From the NCBI GenBank assembly GCA_037349105.1, contig JAYJMM010000041.1, positions 9,360,501 to 9,424,500 of the forward strand: a stretch of 64,000 bases of DNA, in the 5' to 3' direction. Numbering within the stretch: the first letter of the stretch is position 1; every line of letters starts with the position of its first letter. This DNA comes from Limnomonas spitsbergensis (taxonomy: Eukaryota; Chlorophyta; Chlorophyceae; Chlamydomonadales). Under the pieces are notes generated by a model that saw nothing but the letters and a program-made list of their open reading frames with translations, did not search any database and was not told where the DNA came from. Position numbers and translations under genes: made by a program. This document shows, one piece after another, positions 1 to 12,900 of the stretch.

Positions 1-916
1 ACTCCGGTCAGGACACCTTAGAGAGGTGTCCTCTACTCACAAACACGGTACATCACCGTACACTCATGCTCCTTGTACTTCAGACAAGAGTGTGTCAACA
101 AGATAACTGTATCTGGAAGTCCCTAACTGGATATCTCTGCATAGAAGTCTCCGTCTCGTGGGTACCGCCCCTACTACTTTACTCGCCCCCCGCTCCCCAG
201 CGTTAAGCCCTCCAGGCATGCGCGGGGAGCCGGAAAAAGGGGTGGTACTGAAATAAACTTCTGGAAAAATATGTACGTAGAAGCTCAAATCATCATCTGC
301 AAATATGCCTGGTTCAGGCCTTCTACAATTCTGCTTGGTTCCGGCATTCTACGAATCTGCCTGGTTCAGGCCTTCTACGAATCTGCCTGGTTCAGGCATT
401 CTGCAATCAGGAAAATAAAAAAATCAACCGAGTTTCAGCTGAAGCGCAATGCGCAGAACCCTACAAACTCAAGCTGTTCAGCCCACTACTGGCTAGCAAA
501 CAGTGAAATTTCAAAGTTATCAGGTCAAGCTAAGAACAACCGCTGCTCTCGCCCCACTGCGCCATAGCCGCCTGGTCTTTAAAGGCCACAGAAAATGTGC
601 GCCGTAGCAGCGTGATCTGCCCCCTGCTGTGCTAGAATTGCTCGAGTTGACTAATTCTCCTCGCTCATCATTTTCATAACTTATGTACTACTGTAGCCTT
701 GCTGCCACGGTATTTGAGAAACAAATTTTCATTAAGCTGCCGTAACTCTACTCCTGCATCTTCCGTTTTCGGTCCGCTGGCTGCCGGCTCGCTGCCTACT
801 GGGTACTAGGACAAGCCGCACTGCGTCTGCATTTCTGCTCTGTAGGTGCCTGCCCGCTCCTTGCCAGCTACGGCGTGGGTGACGTCACGTGCTCAGCGGC
901 CCTGCCGCTCCGGGCT
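1..916. other. 3' flank of the retroelement, no gene seen
   Basis: On the element's own strand this lies downstream of the polyprotein stop. It should hold the end of the element (polypurine tract, 3' LTR), but I could not find a segment shared with the 16460-17700 side, so no LTR is called. It contains a short tandem repeat at 299-410 and otherwise no convincing coding frame. The window edge may cut the element. Confidence 0.4.
299..410. repeat. 26-bp tandem repeat, about four units
   Basis: The block TGCCTGGTTCAGGCCTTCTA recurs four times with small changes (Cag/Ccg, ccttc/cattc) at about 26-bp spacing. It lies about 500 bases beyond the polyprotein stop, where a retroelement's untranslated 3' region or LTR would be expected. 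Confidence 0.85.
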
Positions 917-3900
917 TCAGGTCCCGGTAAAATCCTCAAGGGCTGACTCCTCTTCCTCCCTTGCTGCTTCTTTGGCCACCTTGGCCCTTCTTGTAACTGC
1001 TCTCGGGGTGACATTGGCCTCTCCCCGGCCAGTGGTGTACGAGATGTCATACAACCCGTTCGCCATTGGTCTTGCGATGCCCCGCTCCATTTGCCTTGTT
1101 GCTGGGTTGGTGGCCATGACTTCCACCTCAGGCCTGTCCATGACGTCGGCCTCCTGGGCTGTCCTGGCAGCCGCTCTGGCCGCTGGGCTCGGTCGCCCCT
1201 GGACCTGTAAACTGCGCTCCTCTGTGGGGGGCCCTGCTACTGCAGCGGGCCCAGCTCCCTTGTCTTCCGGCGTGCAGTGTGGGCACAACCACTCGCCCTC
1301 AGGCACCTCCTCGAGTACTGGTACCAAGCAGTCCATGTGCCAACCTGTATTGCAGGCATCACACAAAAGCATCACCTCTCCGCGATCGGGCAGCTGGCAC
1401 ACCTCGCATGACAGGCTGTTATTGGGTCTGGTTCCACTGAAATCAACCACTCCCCTGAGGTTGGGCAAGTGGCATGGAGAACAATTGACTGCATTCTCTG
1501 TAACTGTGAGGCCATCTGCCCCTTCCAGCACCAAAGTTCCCGTCGCCCCCAGTGTTTTTACCCTGAGGATCTCAGGCCTGGCCTTGGGATCGAGGCTGCG
1601 TCGCTCTGACGAATACTTCACATACACGTAATCTCCCTCTGCAAAACGCCTGACCTGGGGGACATACCCTCCCCCACGAATGCGTGCATATCGCAGCTTG
1701 TCGCGGTGCTGCGCAATTTTTAGATGCTCACCCGCGACTGGCAGTGCCTCTTTGATCCTGGCCACTCTGGCCAAAAGCAGGTCTGCTGCCTCCTCTGCCG
1801 TTGCCACCTTGGCTGTGCTCCAGAGGTCCGCTCCCACTCTGGAGGGGAAGGTAGGTCTCTGTCCAAACAGCACCTCGTACGGTGCCATGCGCGTGGCCTG
1901 CTGCGGCGAGCATCGGAAGCCAAGGGCTACCCAGGGCACCATCTTGTCCCAGGACTCGTCGCTGCTGCCCTCCTCGCAGCACTTGCGCAGGCCTGCCTTG
2001 AGGGTCTGGACAGCCCTCTCCGAAAGCCCGTCTGCCTGGGGGTGGTTGGCAGAAGTGGTGCGATGGTCAATGAAGCAGTCCAACAACATGTCCTGAAATT
2101 CACCCTGGAACTCTGTTCCCTGGTCTGTCACCACCTCTGCGCATCCCCCGAATCGTGCAACAACATTTTGAAAGAATGCCAAGGCCGTCACATCAGACGC
2201 CTTGCTTGGAATGGGGATCAACTCCACCCATTTGGAGTAATGCTCTACACACACCATCACAAACCGATTTCCCCTGGAAGTGGTCGTGAATGGACCACAC
2301 AGGTCCACTCCCCACCGGAAAAACAACCCCTCAATGGGTAGCGGGTGCAGGTTGGGCTGTATGTGATTGAACGTGGATGCCCTGGCCCTGTCACACACAC
2401 CGCATTCCTGCACCGCCTTCTTGACTGCTGCTCGAAGCCCCCGCCAACAATGCTGCTGCATGACCATGAAAGCCGTGCGGTGGCTGCCGAAATGGCCCGT
2501 ACCTGCATGCGCTGTCTGGATCACTGCTAGCCTGTCTTCTGGCCTGGGCACCACACAACGTCTACCATCAGGCATGAGTCTCATCAGGACTCCTCCCCTC
2601 TCTGATTCCCACTGGAATGGCGCTGCTCTGCGCTGTATTCTAGTCTGTTCTCCTAGCTCTGTTCCCTGGACATAAGTCTTTTCACGGAGAAACCTCAAGA
2701 CGGGCTCATCTGCCCACACATCAACCCTAGCCGACGGTCCTGCAGGACAACCTGGCTGGTCCTTCTCACTCTCTATTTCCCTGGTTACTCTGATTGCAAC
2801 ATCAACTTGTGCCTCAGACGCGTTCCCACCTGGTTCCTGTGCCGCGTCGGCCCAGTCTGCCGCGGCCGATTCTCCCAGGCACTGTCTGTATGACGCGGCC
2901 GCTTCCCCGCTGCCAGAGCACGCGTTTCCTGCAGTAGCAAGGGCATAGTGGCTGGACATTAAAGTCGCCCCCAGCACTGGGTCCCTGTCCTGGCCTGGCA
3001 GCTTTGCCCTGCGCGTCAATTCTGCTGGCATGATCTTAGCACACTCGAGTGCCACATTGAGCCATGCACTGAGTGCCCATGAATCCATGCACCTGCCCAA
3101 GGCTGCCCGTCTGGCTGCCTCTGGGAAGTCTGGGCGCGGCAATGTGGACCCCACAGCGTACCCCATGGCGCGCTCACGCTCGTTTGCGTTGGGCTCCTGC
3201 AAGTCCCCCATGGGCCTGTACACCATCCCATTTTGCCCGTTCCGGAAAGCATATGATGAGGGCGTGGCCATCAAACACGGCAGCACCTTCCTGGGTTGCC
3301 CTGTGACATTGATGCGGTACCCCCCATTGTCCGGACATGATACTACCTGGGCCTTGCTGCCCTTGTCCAGAATGTCGTCTACAATCCCCTCGTGGGGTCT
3401 GGTCGACGCACGAATCACAAATTCAATATCTGCTGCGGGGGCAATATTCCCCCAATAGTTGCGGGTGCGGTGGGCGTAAGACCCCACCTGCGCTGCGTCA
3501 AACAACGCCGGTGTCCCTAGAATCCTGCACACTTCCTGAAAAGCCTCAACACTGGCCTTCTCACTCTTCTGATTCAATTGCATTGCTACATTCTCAATCA
3601 GGTACGCTGGCGGCCTAGGTCCCTGCAGGAACTGCAGAGTACCCAACAGCTTGACTAACGGGAAGAAAGACTTGCTTCTCTCTCCCGCGAGCCCCCGCCC
3701 CTTGCCAGCTGACGAAAGGTCCTGGCACTCCCAGCCTGCTACCATGAACCACTGGCGCCCCTCCTGGGCACCCGCCTCCTTGAGGTGTTCTGCCGTAATG
3801 GCATACACATCTTGCGGCAACGCTCTGAAAGCCTTATCAAACGCTCTGACCGGAAGCAACTGGGGGAATCTCTTGTGCAACTGCAACAGGCGACCCCCTG

Positions 3901-6900
3901 CGATCTCTCTGACTTCCTCACTGATATCTGCATACAAGTACTGCACTACTGGGATACCTGCCCTGAGTACCATTTCCAGCCCTGAGCACATACCTCCAAA
4001 AGGCTCGAAGAGGACGACTCCTTCGGTCTCCATGGCCCGCACAGCCCCACTTGACAGGCAAGCTGTATCCAGGCCTGCAAGGGAATGAGGGGGCGTCACC
4101 CGAGGCAAGTCAGCAAGAACATCACTGATCATCGTCCTGGATCGCTCCCTGTTGCTGAACGCCTGCTCTGCTGTACTGACAGGCTGCGCCTGTTCATCAT
4201 CGTCAGTGGCGGCAGAGGATATCTCCTGCCCCACCGGTGCTGTCACGCAAGCTGCCTCTGCAGCTCGCAACATCTGTACTCTCCTTCTGCCCTCCTGCGC
4301 CATGCGCACTATCTGGTCAGCATGCCACTGGTTCACTCTGCCCAACCCTGTGAGCAAAGCTACTTGCTTCCCACTTGCCTCCTCCCTGGCTGCTGGCTCG
4401 GGCGCGACTGTATCAAGCCTGGCCCCTGTGCGGTCAGCTGAGGATGGGAGGGGGGATCTGGACGGGATGTCTGCATTCTGGTGGCATGCTCCTGAGCGGT
4501 GGACAATGGTAATGTCTAGCTCTTGAAGCATGAGAGCCCACCTAGCGTGCTGGCCTACCAACGTCTGGTTGTCCATGAGGTAAGTGAGCGGCTCATGGTC
4601 AGTGATGAGATGCACCTTGCACCCAAACAGCATGTGGCGGTATGTGCGTGCTGCATACACTGCGGCCAGCATCTCCCCCTGGAACGAGGAATAGTTCCTC
4701 TCGCTCTTGTTCAGGGATCTGGATGTGCATGCCACCATATACTCCCGCCCGCTGTCATCACACTGCCCTAGCACTGCGCCTATGCCTTGCTTAGAGAAAT
4801 CTGTGTACAATAAGAACGGCCTTGGCGGCCCCTTGCCGTCTGGTCCTGTCCCACTGTAATCTGGTCTGCGCAGGACTCTCCCGCCCTCGCACATCTCTGT
4901 CTTAATCAACTGGAACGCCTGCGACTGCTCTGGCCCCCACACAAACGGGACCCCCTGGACCAGCAATGCGTTGATGCATGCTGCCTTTTTCGAGAAGTCC
5001 GGGACGTAGCACCGGTAGAAATTCAAGAATCCCATGACCTCCTGAATGTTTTTCACCGATGCGGGCTCTGGCAGCGCCATAACTGCTGCTATCTTAGCAG
5101 CGTGCGGCGTGAGCCCCTGGGCCGACACATTGTGACCCAGGTACTCTACTGTTGCACACCCAAACAGGGACTTGTCGGGGTGCGCCCTTAATCCTACACT
5201 GTGGAGCATGTCCAACATCAGCTCCACATGCCTGATGTGTTCTGCCGGTGTGTCACTGTACACTAGCAAATCGTCAATGAATGCTACGCAGAACGCACTC
5301 AGGCCTGCCCTGGCAATCTCTTCTTCCATCATACGCTGAAAGAAAGGAGGCCCGTTGCGCAGACCGAAATTGAGCTTTGTGTACATCCACAGCTCAGGTC
5401 CCATCCAGAAAGCTGTCTTAGGCTGGTCCTCGACCTTTATAGGGATCTGCATGAACCCCGACCGGAGATCAACCTTGCTGAATATCTTGGCAGTGCCCAG
5501 GTTCTGAAAAATAGTCTCCATCCTGGGGATGGCAAATTCCTGCTTGGCTGTACGCAGGTTTAACCTGCGCATATCGTGCGCTATTCGATGGTCTGTCCAC
5601 TCCCCAGTTTCAGCACTCTTTTTGGCTGCTACTACTGAGTTGGCTGCAAACTTGATAGGCCCCCCCTGGGGCACCTTGACTATGATGCCTGCCTCAATCA
5701 TCGGCTGACACTTTTCCTTAAAAATTGCTGCTTTAGGCGGTGGCATATCCCTGGACTTCTGAAAGCACGAACTGACCTCGTCTTCTAAAGCCAGTGTAAA
5801 CTCACCCTGCGTGCCGCAGTAGCCTGGTAGATCCTCCATGGAGTAAGCGAATGCTCCTTGGCGATCCCTGAGGCTCTGCTCCAGGCTCTCCTGCTGCTCC
5901 GCAGTGAAGTCGGGGTGCCTGCCCAGCAGCCATCCCTCCTTGGTCTTGACGTACTCTGCAGGTGGCTCCACTACTCCCCCCGGCTGGAACATGTCGATCA
6001 CCACAGCCGCCTGCGGGTCGTCCTCCGCGGGCAGCTCCTCCTCGCCAGTGGTGTTGCCGTTGTGCCATCTCTCCTGCTGGCTGCATGCGCCCCTCCCGCC
6101 GGTGTCCCTCATGGAGCTGACAGCCGGTGGGCGCAACCATCCAGACGACAGCTTTGCTGCTGCCTCCCTGCCAGAAACAAAAGCACCTTGGCCTGCTGTA
6201 AATCCTCCTCCTCGCACTCCCTGCCCGGTAGCTCGCGCCCCCGGCACACACACCGACAGCAGAAGCCACACCAGTATCAGCTGGAGCGCCCCCGTAAGGA
6301 TCCCTTTAATTGCTGTACAGGTGAGGAGTCCTCTGCACGCTGTCGTCTTCCTCATGGGTTGCTGCGGTAACTGTTCTGCGGGCTGAACGCCTGGCTCTGC
6401 AATCTGCGCTGGCGGCTGCTGTCCTCTGGCCCACGTGATCTCCAGGTCTACCTGGCTGACCCTGAGTGGCAGGGCTGGGCAGTCCAATCCTGGTCTGCTG
6501 CCTCGGTTCCTGTCCGCGGCCGCCCTCTGCGCCTTTCCTGCGCGTCTCCTGGCCTTCTTAGACTTCTTTCCTTGCAACTTGGCAGTGTCAGCCCAAATTG
6601 CACTGGCCCTTTCTGGCCCTGCTCCTGGGATCTGTCTTGTGCTGCACTGTGCCATTCTCTCCTGCCTGTGGTTGGCGCGCTGCACAGCCTTACTGCTGCC
6701 TGCACCCGCGAGCTCATCCTGCCCACAGCCCCGTCGTATGGTGTCCTGCGCGCCGGCAACCCTGCTGGCGAGGTCCTCGCCCCTGCCGGTTTGGGCTTGT
6801 CTGCTGCGGCTGTCCGCCGGCTGTTGGGTGTCCGCTCCTTCTGCCCTCCCCGTGTAGAGGGCTGATACTCTCTCCGTCAGCTCCTCCCGTAGCTCCCTGA

Positions 6901-9900
6901 CCGCCCTGCTGTAACCTCCCATCCTGGGGTCCGGATCGGGCTGTGGTAGCATTTTAAGTCGAAACAGCAGGCTAGCCTCCTGGCCCGCCTCTTGCTGCCC
7001 CATTTCCTGCCTTCGTAGCACGTCCAGCTGATCGACAAAGTTCCTGAGCACTGCAACCCAGCGTCCCGTGCTGTACGCCGCTGGGTCACCCCAAGGCCCC
7101 TGTGCCGCTGTCTGTGCTGGCTGGCTGATCTGGGGATATCCCGGGCGCCCGTTGCTCTTCTTGTCTGCTGCTGCCCCCTCGGGCCTGCGAGTGTGCTGGT
7201 CTGCTGCCTGCTGAAGGCTGATCCCCGCTGTGACCTGGTTTGCCTCTTCCTCCAGTGTGATTCCGTTACCAAGCTCTATAGCGGCCCTCCTGCTTCTGCG
7301 CTCTTTCATTGCTGCCTGCTCCTGAAAGATGCCGCGCATCCACGCGCGCCTCAGCTGTGGCAGCTCTCCCACCATGCCGTACCTTGGACTTCCTGGTCCT
7401 GGGCCGCTGTCTGCTGGCACGTAGTTGCCCTCTGCATCCCGAGCCTCTGCTCTGGTGACGCTATCCTGGTCCGAGGGCCTGGCTCCTGCCTCGTGCCACT
7501 CCTCATCTGACTCGGTGATCTCAACCAGTGGTGGTGGGCCCTCTGAAACGTTGTCGCTGAGCTCTGGGATCCTGCTGTCTGAGTCCTCCGTGGGCGATGT
7601 GCCGACACTGTCCAGGGGCGCCTGGGGCTCTGCCCGTCCCCTAGGCTCAGCCTCCAGTGCTGATACCCCCAAGTCGTCCACATACTCCAGCAGCTCCCAT
7701 GAGGCTGCTGCCGCCCCAAATGTTACAAATGCCACCTGGGTCCATTCCGGCTCCTCATCCTGGACAGGGCCGTCGGTGGCTGCCGCTGGCTCCTCTGCAT
7801 CGGCGCCTCGCCTGCCCACCGGCCCATGCCCCCTACTCGGCTGGTTCCTCAAGTCCTCCAACTCCTCCTCGATGCCTACTTCCCCTGCTCCTCTGAACAG
7901 AGGGTGCAGCGTGCGCACCCCTGCTGGGTGCGCTTGTCTCCACAACTGCGTCGTTATGACGTCAGCCTGCCAATAGGGCAGCACGCTGCTGGCCCTGTTG
8001 TCGTGCCACGCCCTCCGCTCCTGACGCACCCACTGGTGCACATATGCTGCCAGGCGTTCTACTGCGAACGGCGAGCTCGCCAGCTCTTCCTCTCCTTCCC
8101 ACATGGCTCCTGATGCTGGCGACTGCTGGGGTCCGTAAGGCCATGTTGGACAGGCTGTTACCTCTGTAGGCGCCCACTGATCCTCTACGCCCCACACATG
8201 CCGCATGGCCGCTGATCGCTGTCCTGGGAGCAGGACCCTCTGCAGCGCCATTAGCATGAGCGTCCACACTGTCGGGTCTGCTCCCCTAGCGTAGGTATAG
8301 GCATGGAACTCCGCCTCGTCTACTGACGCGCACTTAGTGACTGCCACGTCCTGCTGGTGCCTTGCAAACAGGTAGACGGGCATATCATCGTGAGTCGCGT
8401 GCATGTGGATCCATGCCGATGAAACGGGCAACTCCTCATCAGCCATCTCCTCATAGTAGTAAGTTACTAGCTGCTGGACTGGAATGGCTGCCCTGGCGTC
8501 CCCTGGCGCTGGCCCCCACGGCACTGCTTGTCCTGCGACCGTCCTGGGGATGACGATGGACGCCTCTATGGTCGCCTCACACCGCCCTGGCCTGCCTGGG
8601 TGACACAGCCCTGCCCTCACTGGGGCCTGCTCTGTTGTTTCCACAAATCTCTCGAACTCGCCCATGGCTTGGACTGGCACATAAAATGCGCGGTCTCTGA
8701 GGGCTGGGTGCCCCATCAGCTCACGGACACAATCCATCGCCCACGGTGTGCGCATGAATCCTGGCTGCGCGCATTGCCACATCCCCTCGGCTGGCGCAAT
8801 GTCTGGCATGTCCGGGTGCGCCCAGCATGCTGCATCCACCGCTGTGATGCCTGCTGCAATGGCGAGACTCACCATCTCGCTAACGCAGTGTGCATAGATG
8901 GGGTGCCGCGACCATCCCCTCTGCATGTAATCTGCTATATTTGTGCTGGGCAGGATGTATCCTTTGAGCGCAGCGCCCAGCATGACAGCTGTCACTGCGT
9001 CCCACGGGAAAATCATCCTGGCAACTGCCTGCATGGCTGCTGCCCTGTCAACACATGTCTGCTCTCCGCCGTCCAGGAGCCTATGGTTCTGCAACCGACA
9101 TGGCCCGTCCCTGCACTCCCCTGGCATAGTCAGCATGGCCCCGGAGGTGGACGCCTCTGGCATCTCTTCCCCCAGGCGGAAGTACTGCACAAAGGGCTCG
9201 CCTGCTGGCAGCGACTGCGGGAACGGCTGTATGTAGATGCGTTCTCTGCTGTAGGACCTGTCTCTGCTGAAGGACTGGTCAAGCTGCCTGTCCTCGCCCC
9301 TTGCGTCAGACCTCCCTTCCCTCTCGCTGCCGTGCTGTGTCTCTCCGTCCTCGTCGATTCCTCCCCAAGCATTGCACCGAGAGCTGGTGCCTTTATGGGT
9401 CCTAACGGGCCCCGCCCGAGCGTCCAGCTGGCTCCCTGCTGCGGTCCCTCTGGCCGCTGGGAGTCGCGACCCCGCTCTGTGTGGCTCCTCTGTCTCGGCG
9501 GCTGCTCCCGCTACCCCTCTGCCTGTGTCTTGATTGCCCTCCGGGGTACCTGGACATAACACGCCAAACTCTCTTTCATGCAAGGGCGAGGGTTCCTGAG
9601 GCTCATATCTGCCTGCTGAAAGGTTGGATCCTGAATCGGTATCCCACCCGTCTACGTCGTGCTGGGGTACTGCCTCCCGCTCGCGTCTCTCAAACTCATC
9701 CCACTGCTCATCATACTTGTCCCATTCCCTGTCTAGGAACCTCTGCATCAGATTTGGCCATCCTACACACGGAGCTGGGCACCCCCTCCTCTGGAGATCC
9801 TTCAAGAACTCCAACGCATGTGCTACGGATCTGGCCGACCCTGCAGGCATAGTCCCATAATGGTTCATGGCTAACGCCTCTACAGCCATCGCCCAGTGGT

Positions 9901-12900
9901 TTACCTGACTGGCTACCTGCCCTTCTGGCACCCTCTGAGGGGCCACCTGAACTGGTCCTGCCTGACTGACCTCAGCCTGGTAGGCATCTCTGTCCTGGCT
10001 AATTTCCATGTGGCCTGTCATGAAGCACGTGTGGCCTCCTGTCCCCTCCCACCTTGGTTGCTCGCCCTCCGGTGGTTCCTGTCGCGCTGGCGGTTCTGGC
10101 CACGCGCTGGGGCCTGCTGCCCCCTGCTGGAAGTCCCTTGCACTGGGAGTTCCCATGGCAGTATCGAAGGTCCTGCGCCTGCTCTCCATGGGCATCCCCT
10201 GGCCCCTGCCTGGGCCCCAGGTTCCATAGCCCCGCGCTGGGCCTGCAGGTGCCCCTGGCCTGTCGCCTGTCAGCCCGGCCTGCTCCGGGTTGGTGCACTC
10301 GTTGGCAAAGTGCCCCGGCTGATTGCACTTGAAGCACAATCCACCATGGCGCGGTCCCAGGTGACGCCTAGGCTCTGCCGCCCCGCTGCCCTCTGCCAGG
10401 GTTCTGTTTGTCGGCCCGGGGCCTGGGCCTCTCTGGTGCTCCTGCCCCTGCCTGTAAGGCCTGGCAACCTCAGCATGGTGCCGTTCCCTGGATCTGCCCC
10501 TGGGCTGGTCCCTGCATGGTGACCGCTGTCTGCGGTCCCTGCTCCTTTCCTCGCTGTTGCTGCGCCTCCCTGCGCCCTGCCGCTGGGTCCTGGCTGCCGG
10601 CGTTGGCACCGCCCCTTGGCGCTCCTCACTGATGGCCCTTTGCGCGCTTCTGCTGCGCCGTCGTAGCCTTCTGTCCCCTGAGCCGCTCTCGTCGCTGCTA
10701 GAAGGACTGCGCTTCTTCGGCTCCTCCATGCCGGAATGCTCGCTGTCCACGTCTCGTAGCGGGGACGGGGTCGCCAACATTGCCCTGACGCACCCCGCCA
10801 ACTCCGGGTCTGTTTCAAATGGGAGTGGCTGCCCGTGGTTTGGCGGCCCCCCCAAGTGTTGTAGTCCCAGGGCCTCCTGCAGCCCGGTCAGCTCCTCTGC
10901 CCGCAGGATGTACTCTCGCTGGACCGTTGTCATGACCTGCTGACCATCCGTGATGACCTTCCACCCGGCCAGCTGGCCTTTCAGGTAATCCACAAATTCC
11001 GCTGACTGCTTCCACATTTGCCGCTCTCTCCATGTTAGAGCCTTTTTCAGCCCGTTGACTTGCCCTGCCAGCCTGTTGATTTGCCTGTCTTGTGGGCTGG
11101 TCCCTGGCTCTGGAACCTTCTCTACGCTGCAATCTTCCTCCTCCTCTGCTTCCTGCGCCTCATCTTCGCTGTTGCTGGCTGATTGCGCGGGGGCCCTTGC
11201 CGCCCCTGGCTTTCCTTGCCCCTGCTGCTGTTGCGCCTGCCTACCCTTGCCGTTGCTGGCCTGCTGCACTCTAGGCCCTGCCACCTGCGGTTGCTTTTGC
11301 AGCTGCTGCTGTTGCTGCTGCTGCTCTCCCCTGCTGCGCGTTGAAGTTGCCTGTGCAGCTCTATCGGCTGCAGCTGTGCCGTATCCCCTCCTCTGCGCTG
11401 CAGGCGGCCCTGCCTGCACCGCAAGCGCTGTTTCGGGTGTCCGCGGAAAGTCCTGAATCCTCCTCTCACACTCCTCCACCGCGTGCTTGTCTGGTTTTCC
11501 GCACAAGGCGCACGGGTAGGCGGGGCATGCTGGCATGAAGTCCCTGACCGCCCTCTTCTCAACGTCAGAGAGTTCCGCGGCTCTGCGCGCTCTTGCCATT
11601 TCCTCTGCGGTTGGTGTGGCGGTCTCTTCCACTGCTGCTTCGACTGGCACCAGCCTGCGCCTTTGTAGCCTGGGGTTTGGCTCGCTGCTGGGTCCTGCGC
11701 CCTGTTCGGCCCTCATAGCGGTACCTGCGCGTGTGGCCATGGAATGCTGTAAGAGCGGTTCGTGCTCTGTTTCAACTGTTGCAGCTGGCCACCCCTCTCT
11801 TTCTGCGAATCCACACTGAATTCCTGCCCATGCCACTGCTGCTGCCTGGTACCCCCCTGCCGGAGATGCCCGCAGTAGTGGCAGCGTAAGGTCCTTGACC
11901 CCTTGCACTCTCTGTGGGCCCTCTCTGGGCCGTAAGGTCAGCCTTCCTGCTGCCTCTAAGACCCCGTTATACTTGAGGAACTCTGGGTTCCCTACCAAGT
12001 GCTCATATGCATCCGGTGGTGTCTTAACGACCCTGACCACCGTGGGCTCCATAATGGCATTGGGCCCTCCGTATCCATACACCACATAAATGAACAGTAC
12101 TCCATACAGATCTGCCCCTGCATTGTCTGTGGTACGAATCTTCTCGTCTGTACGCACCAGCTCCGCCCCCATGGCAACTAATTGCTCTGCAATATTGACA
12201 GTGATGACATGGCACGTGCATGCGGAGTCCATGAGTGCTTTCTGAGCCACCAGGACCTTCCCATTGACCATAAGTCCCACACACTGCTCCAGGTTGCTTC
12301 TGTCATTTTTGAAATACTGCAGCTTGGGTGCAGCCGTCACCGTTCTACCCTCTGGCCAGGTGTTACTAGTCTCACCCCTGTGGCCGGTGTTGTCTCCTCC
12401 CATGGGCATCGTGGTGAACGACAGCGCTGAGAGCCGCTCGTTCAACTTGAACACCTGTAGGCGGATGTCAGACATATCGTCAGCTAGTTTACTCAATACC
12501 AGCCTCTTTGCTCCCTTCCTGGAGGGTTGTACCGTGAATCCTGGTACTGGTTCCTCCTCCTGCAAAGGTTCTGGCAAAAACGACTTAGGACGGGCGTTAT
12601 GAACTGCCTGCTTGAAACCTGCAGGCTTGGGTACCAGCCCAACCTGCGTCATGAGTGCTACGGACTCGCTGAGCATCTCTGCCATGGTCTGGTGCCATCC
12701 CTCTGGCTCAGCCTGCCCCGTTGCATTGCTGAGATGCGACACGTGGGCTGCCTGCTGCGCCTGACCTCCCTGGCCAGGCCCAGGCCTAGGATACTGTCTG
12801 TTGTTCTGATTCCTGTCATACGGCCTGCCTGCCGCCTGTCCCTGCTGCGGCCTTGGCGGCAGGGGATACTGCTGTTGCTGCGGATACTGCTGTTGCTGCG

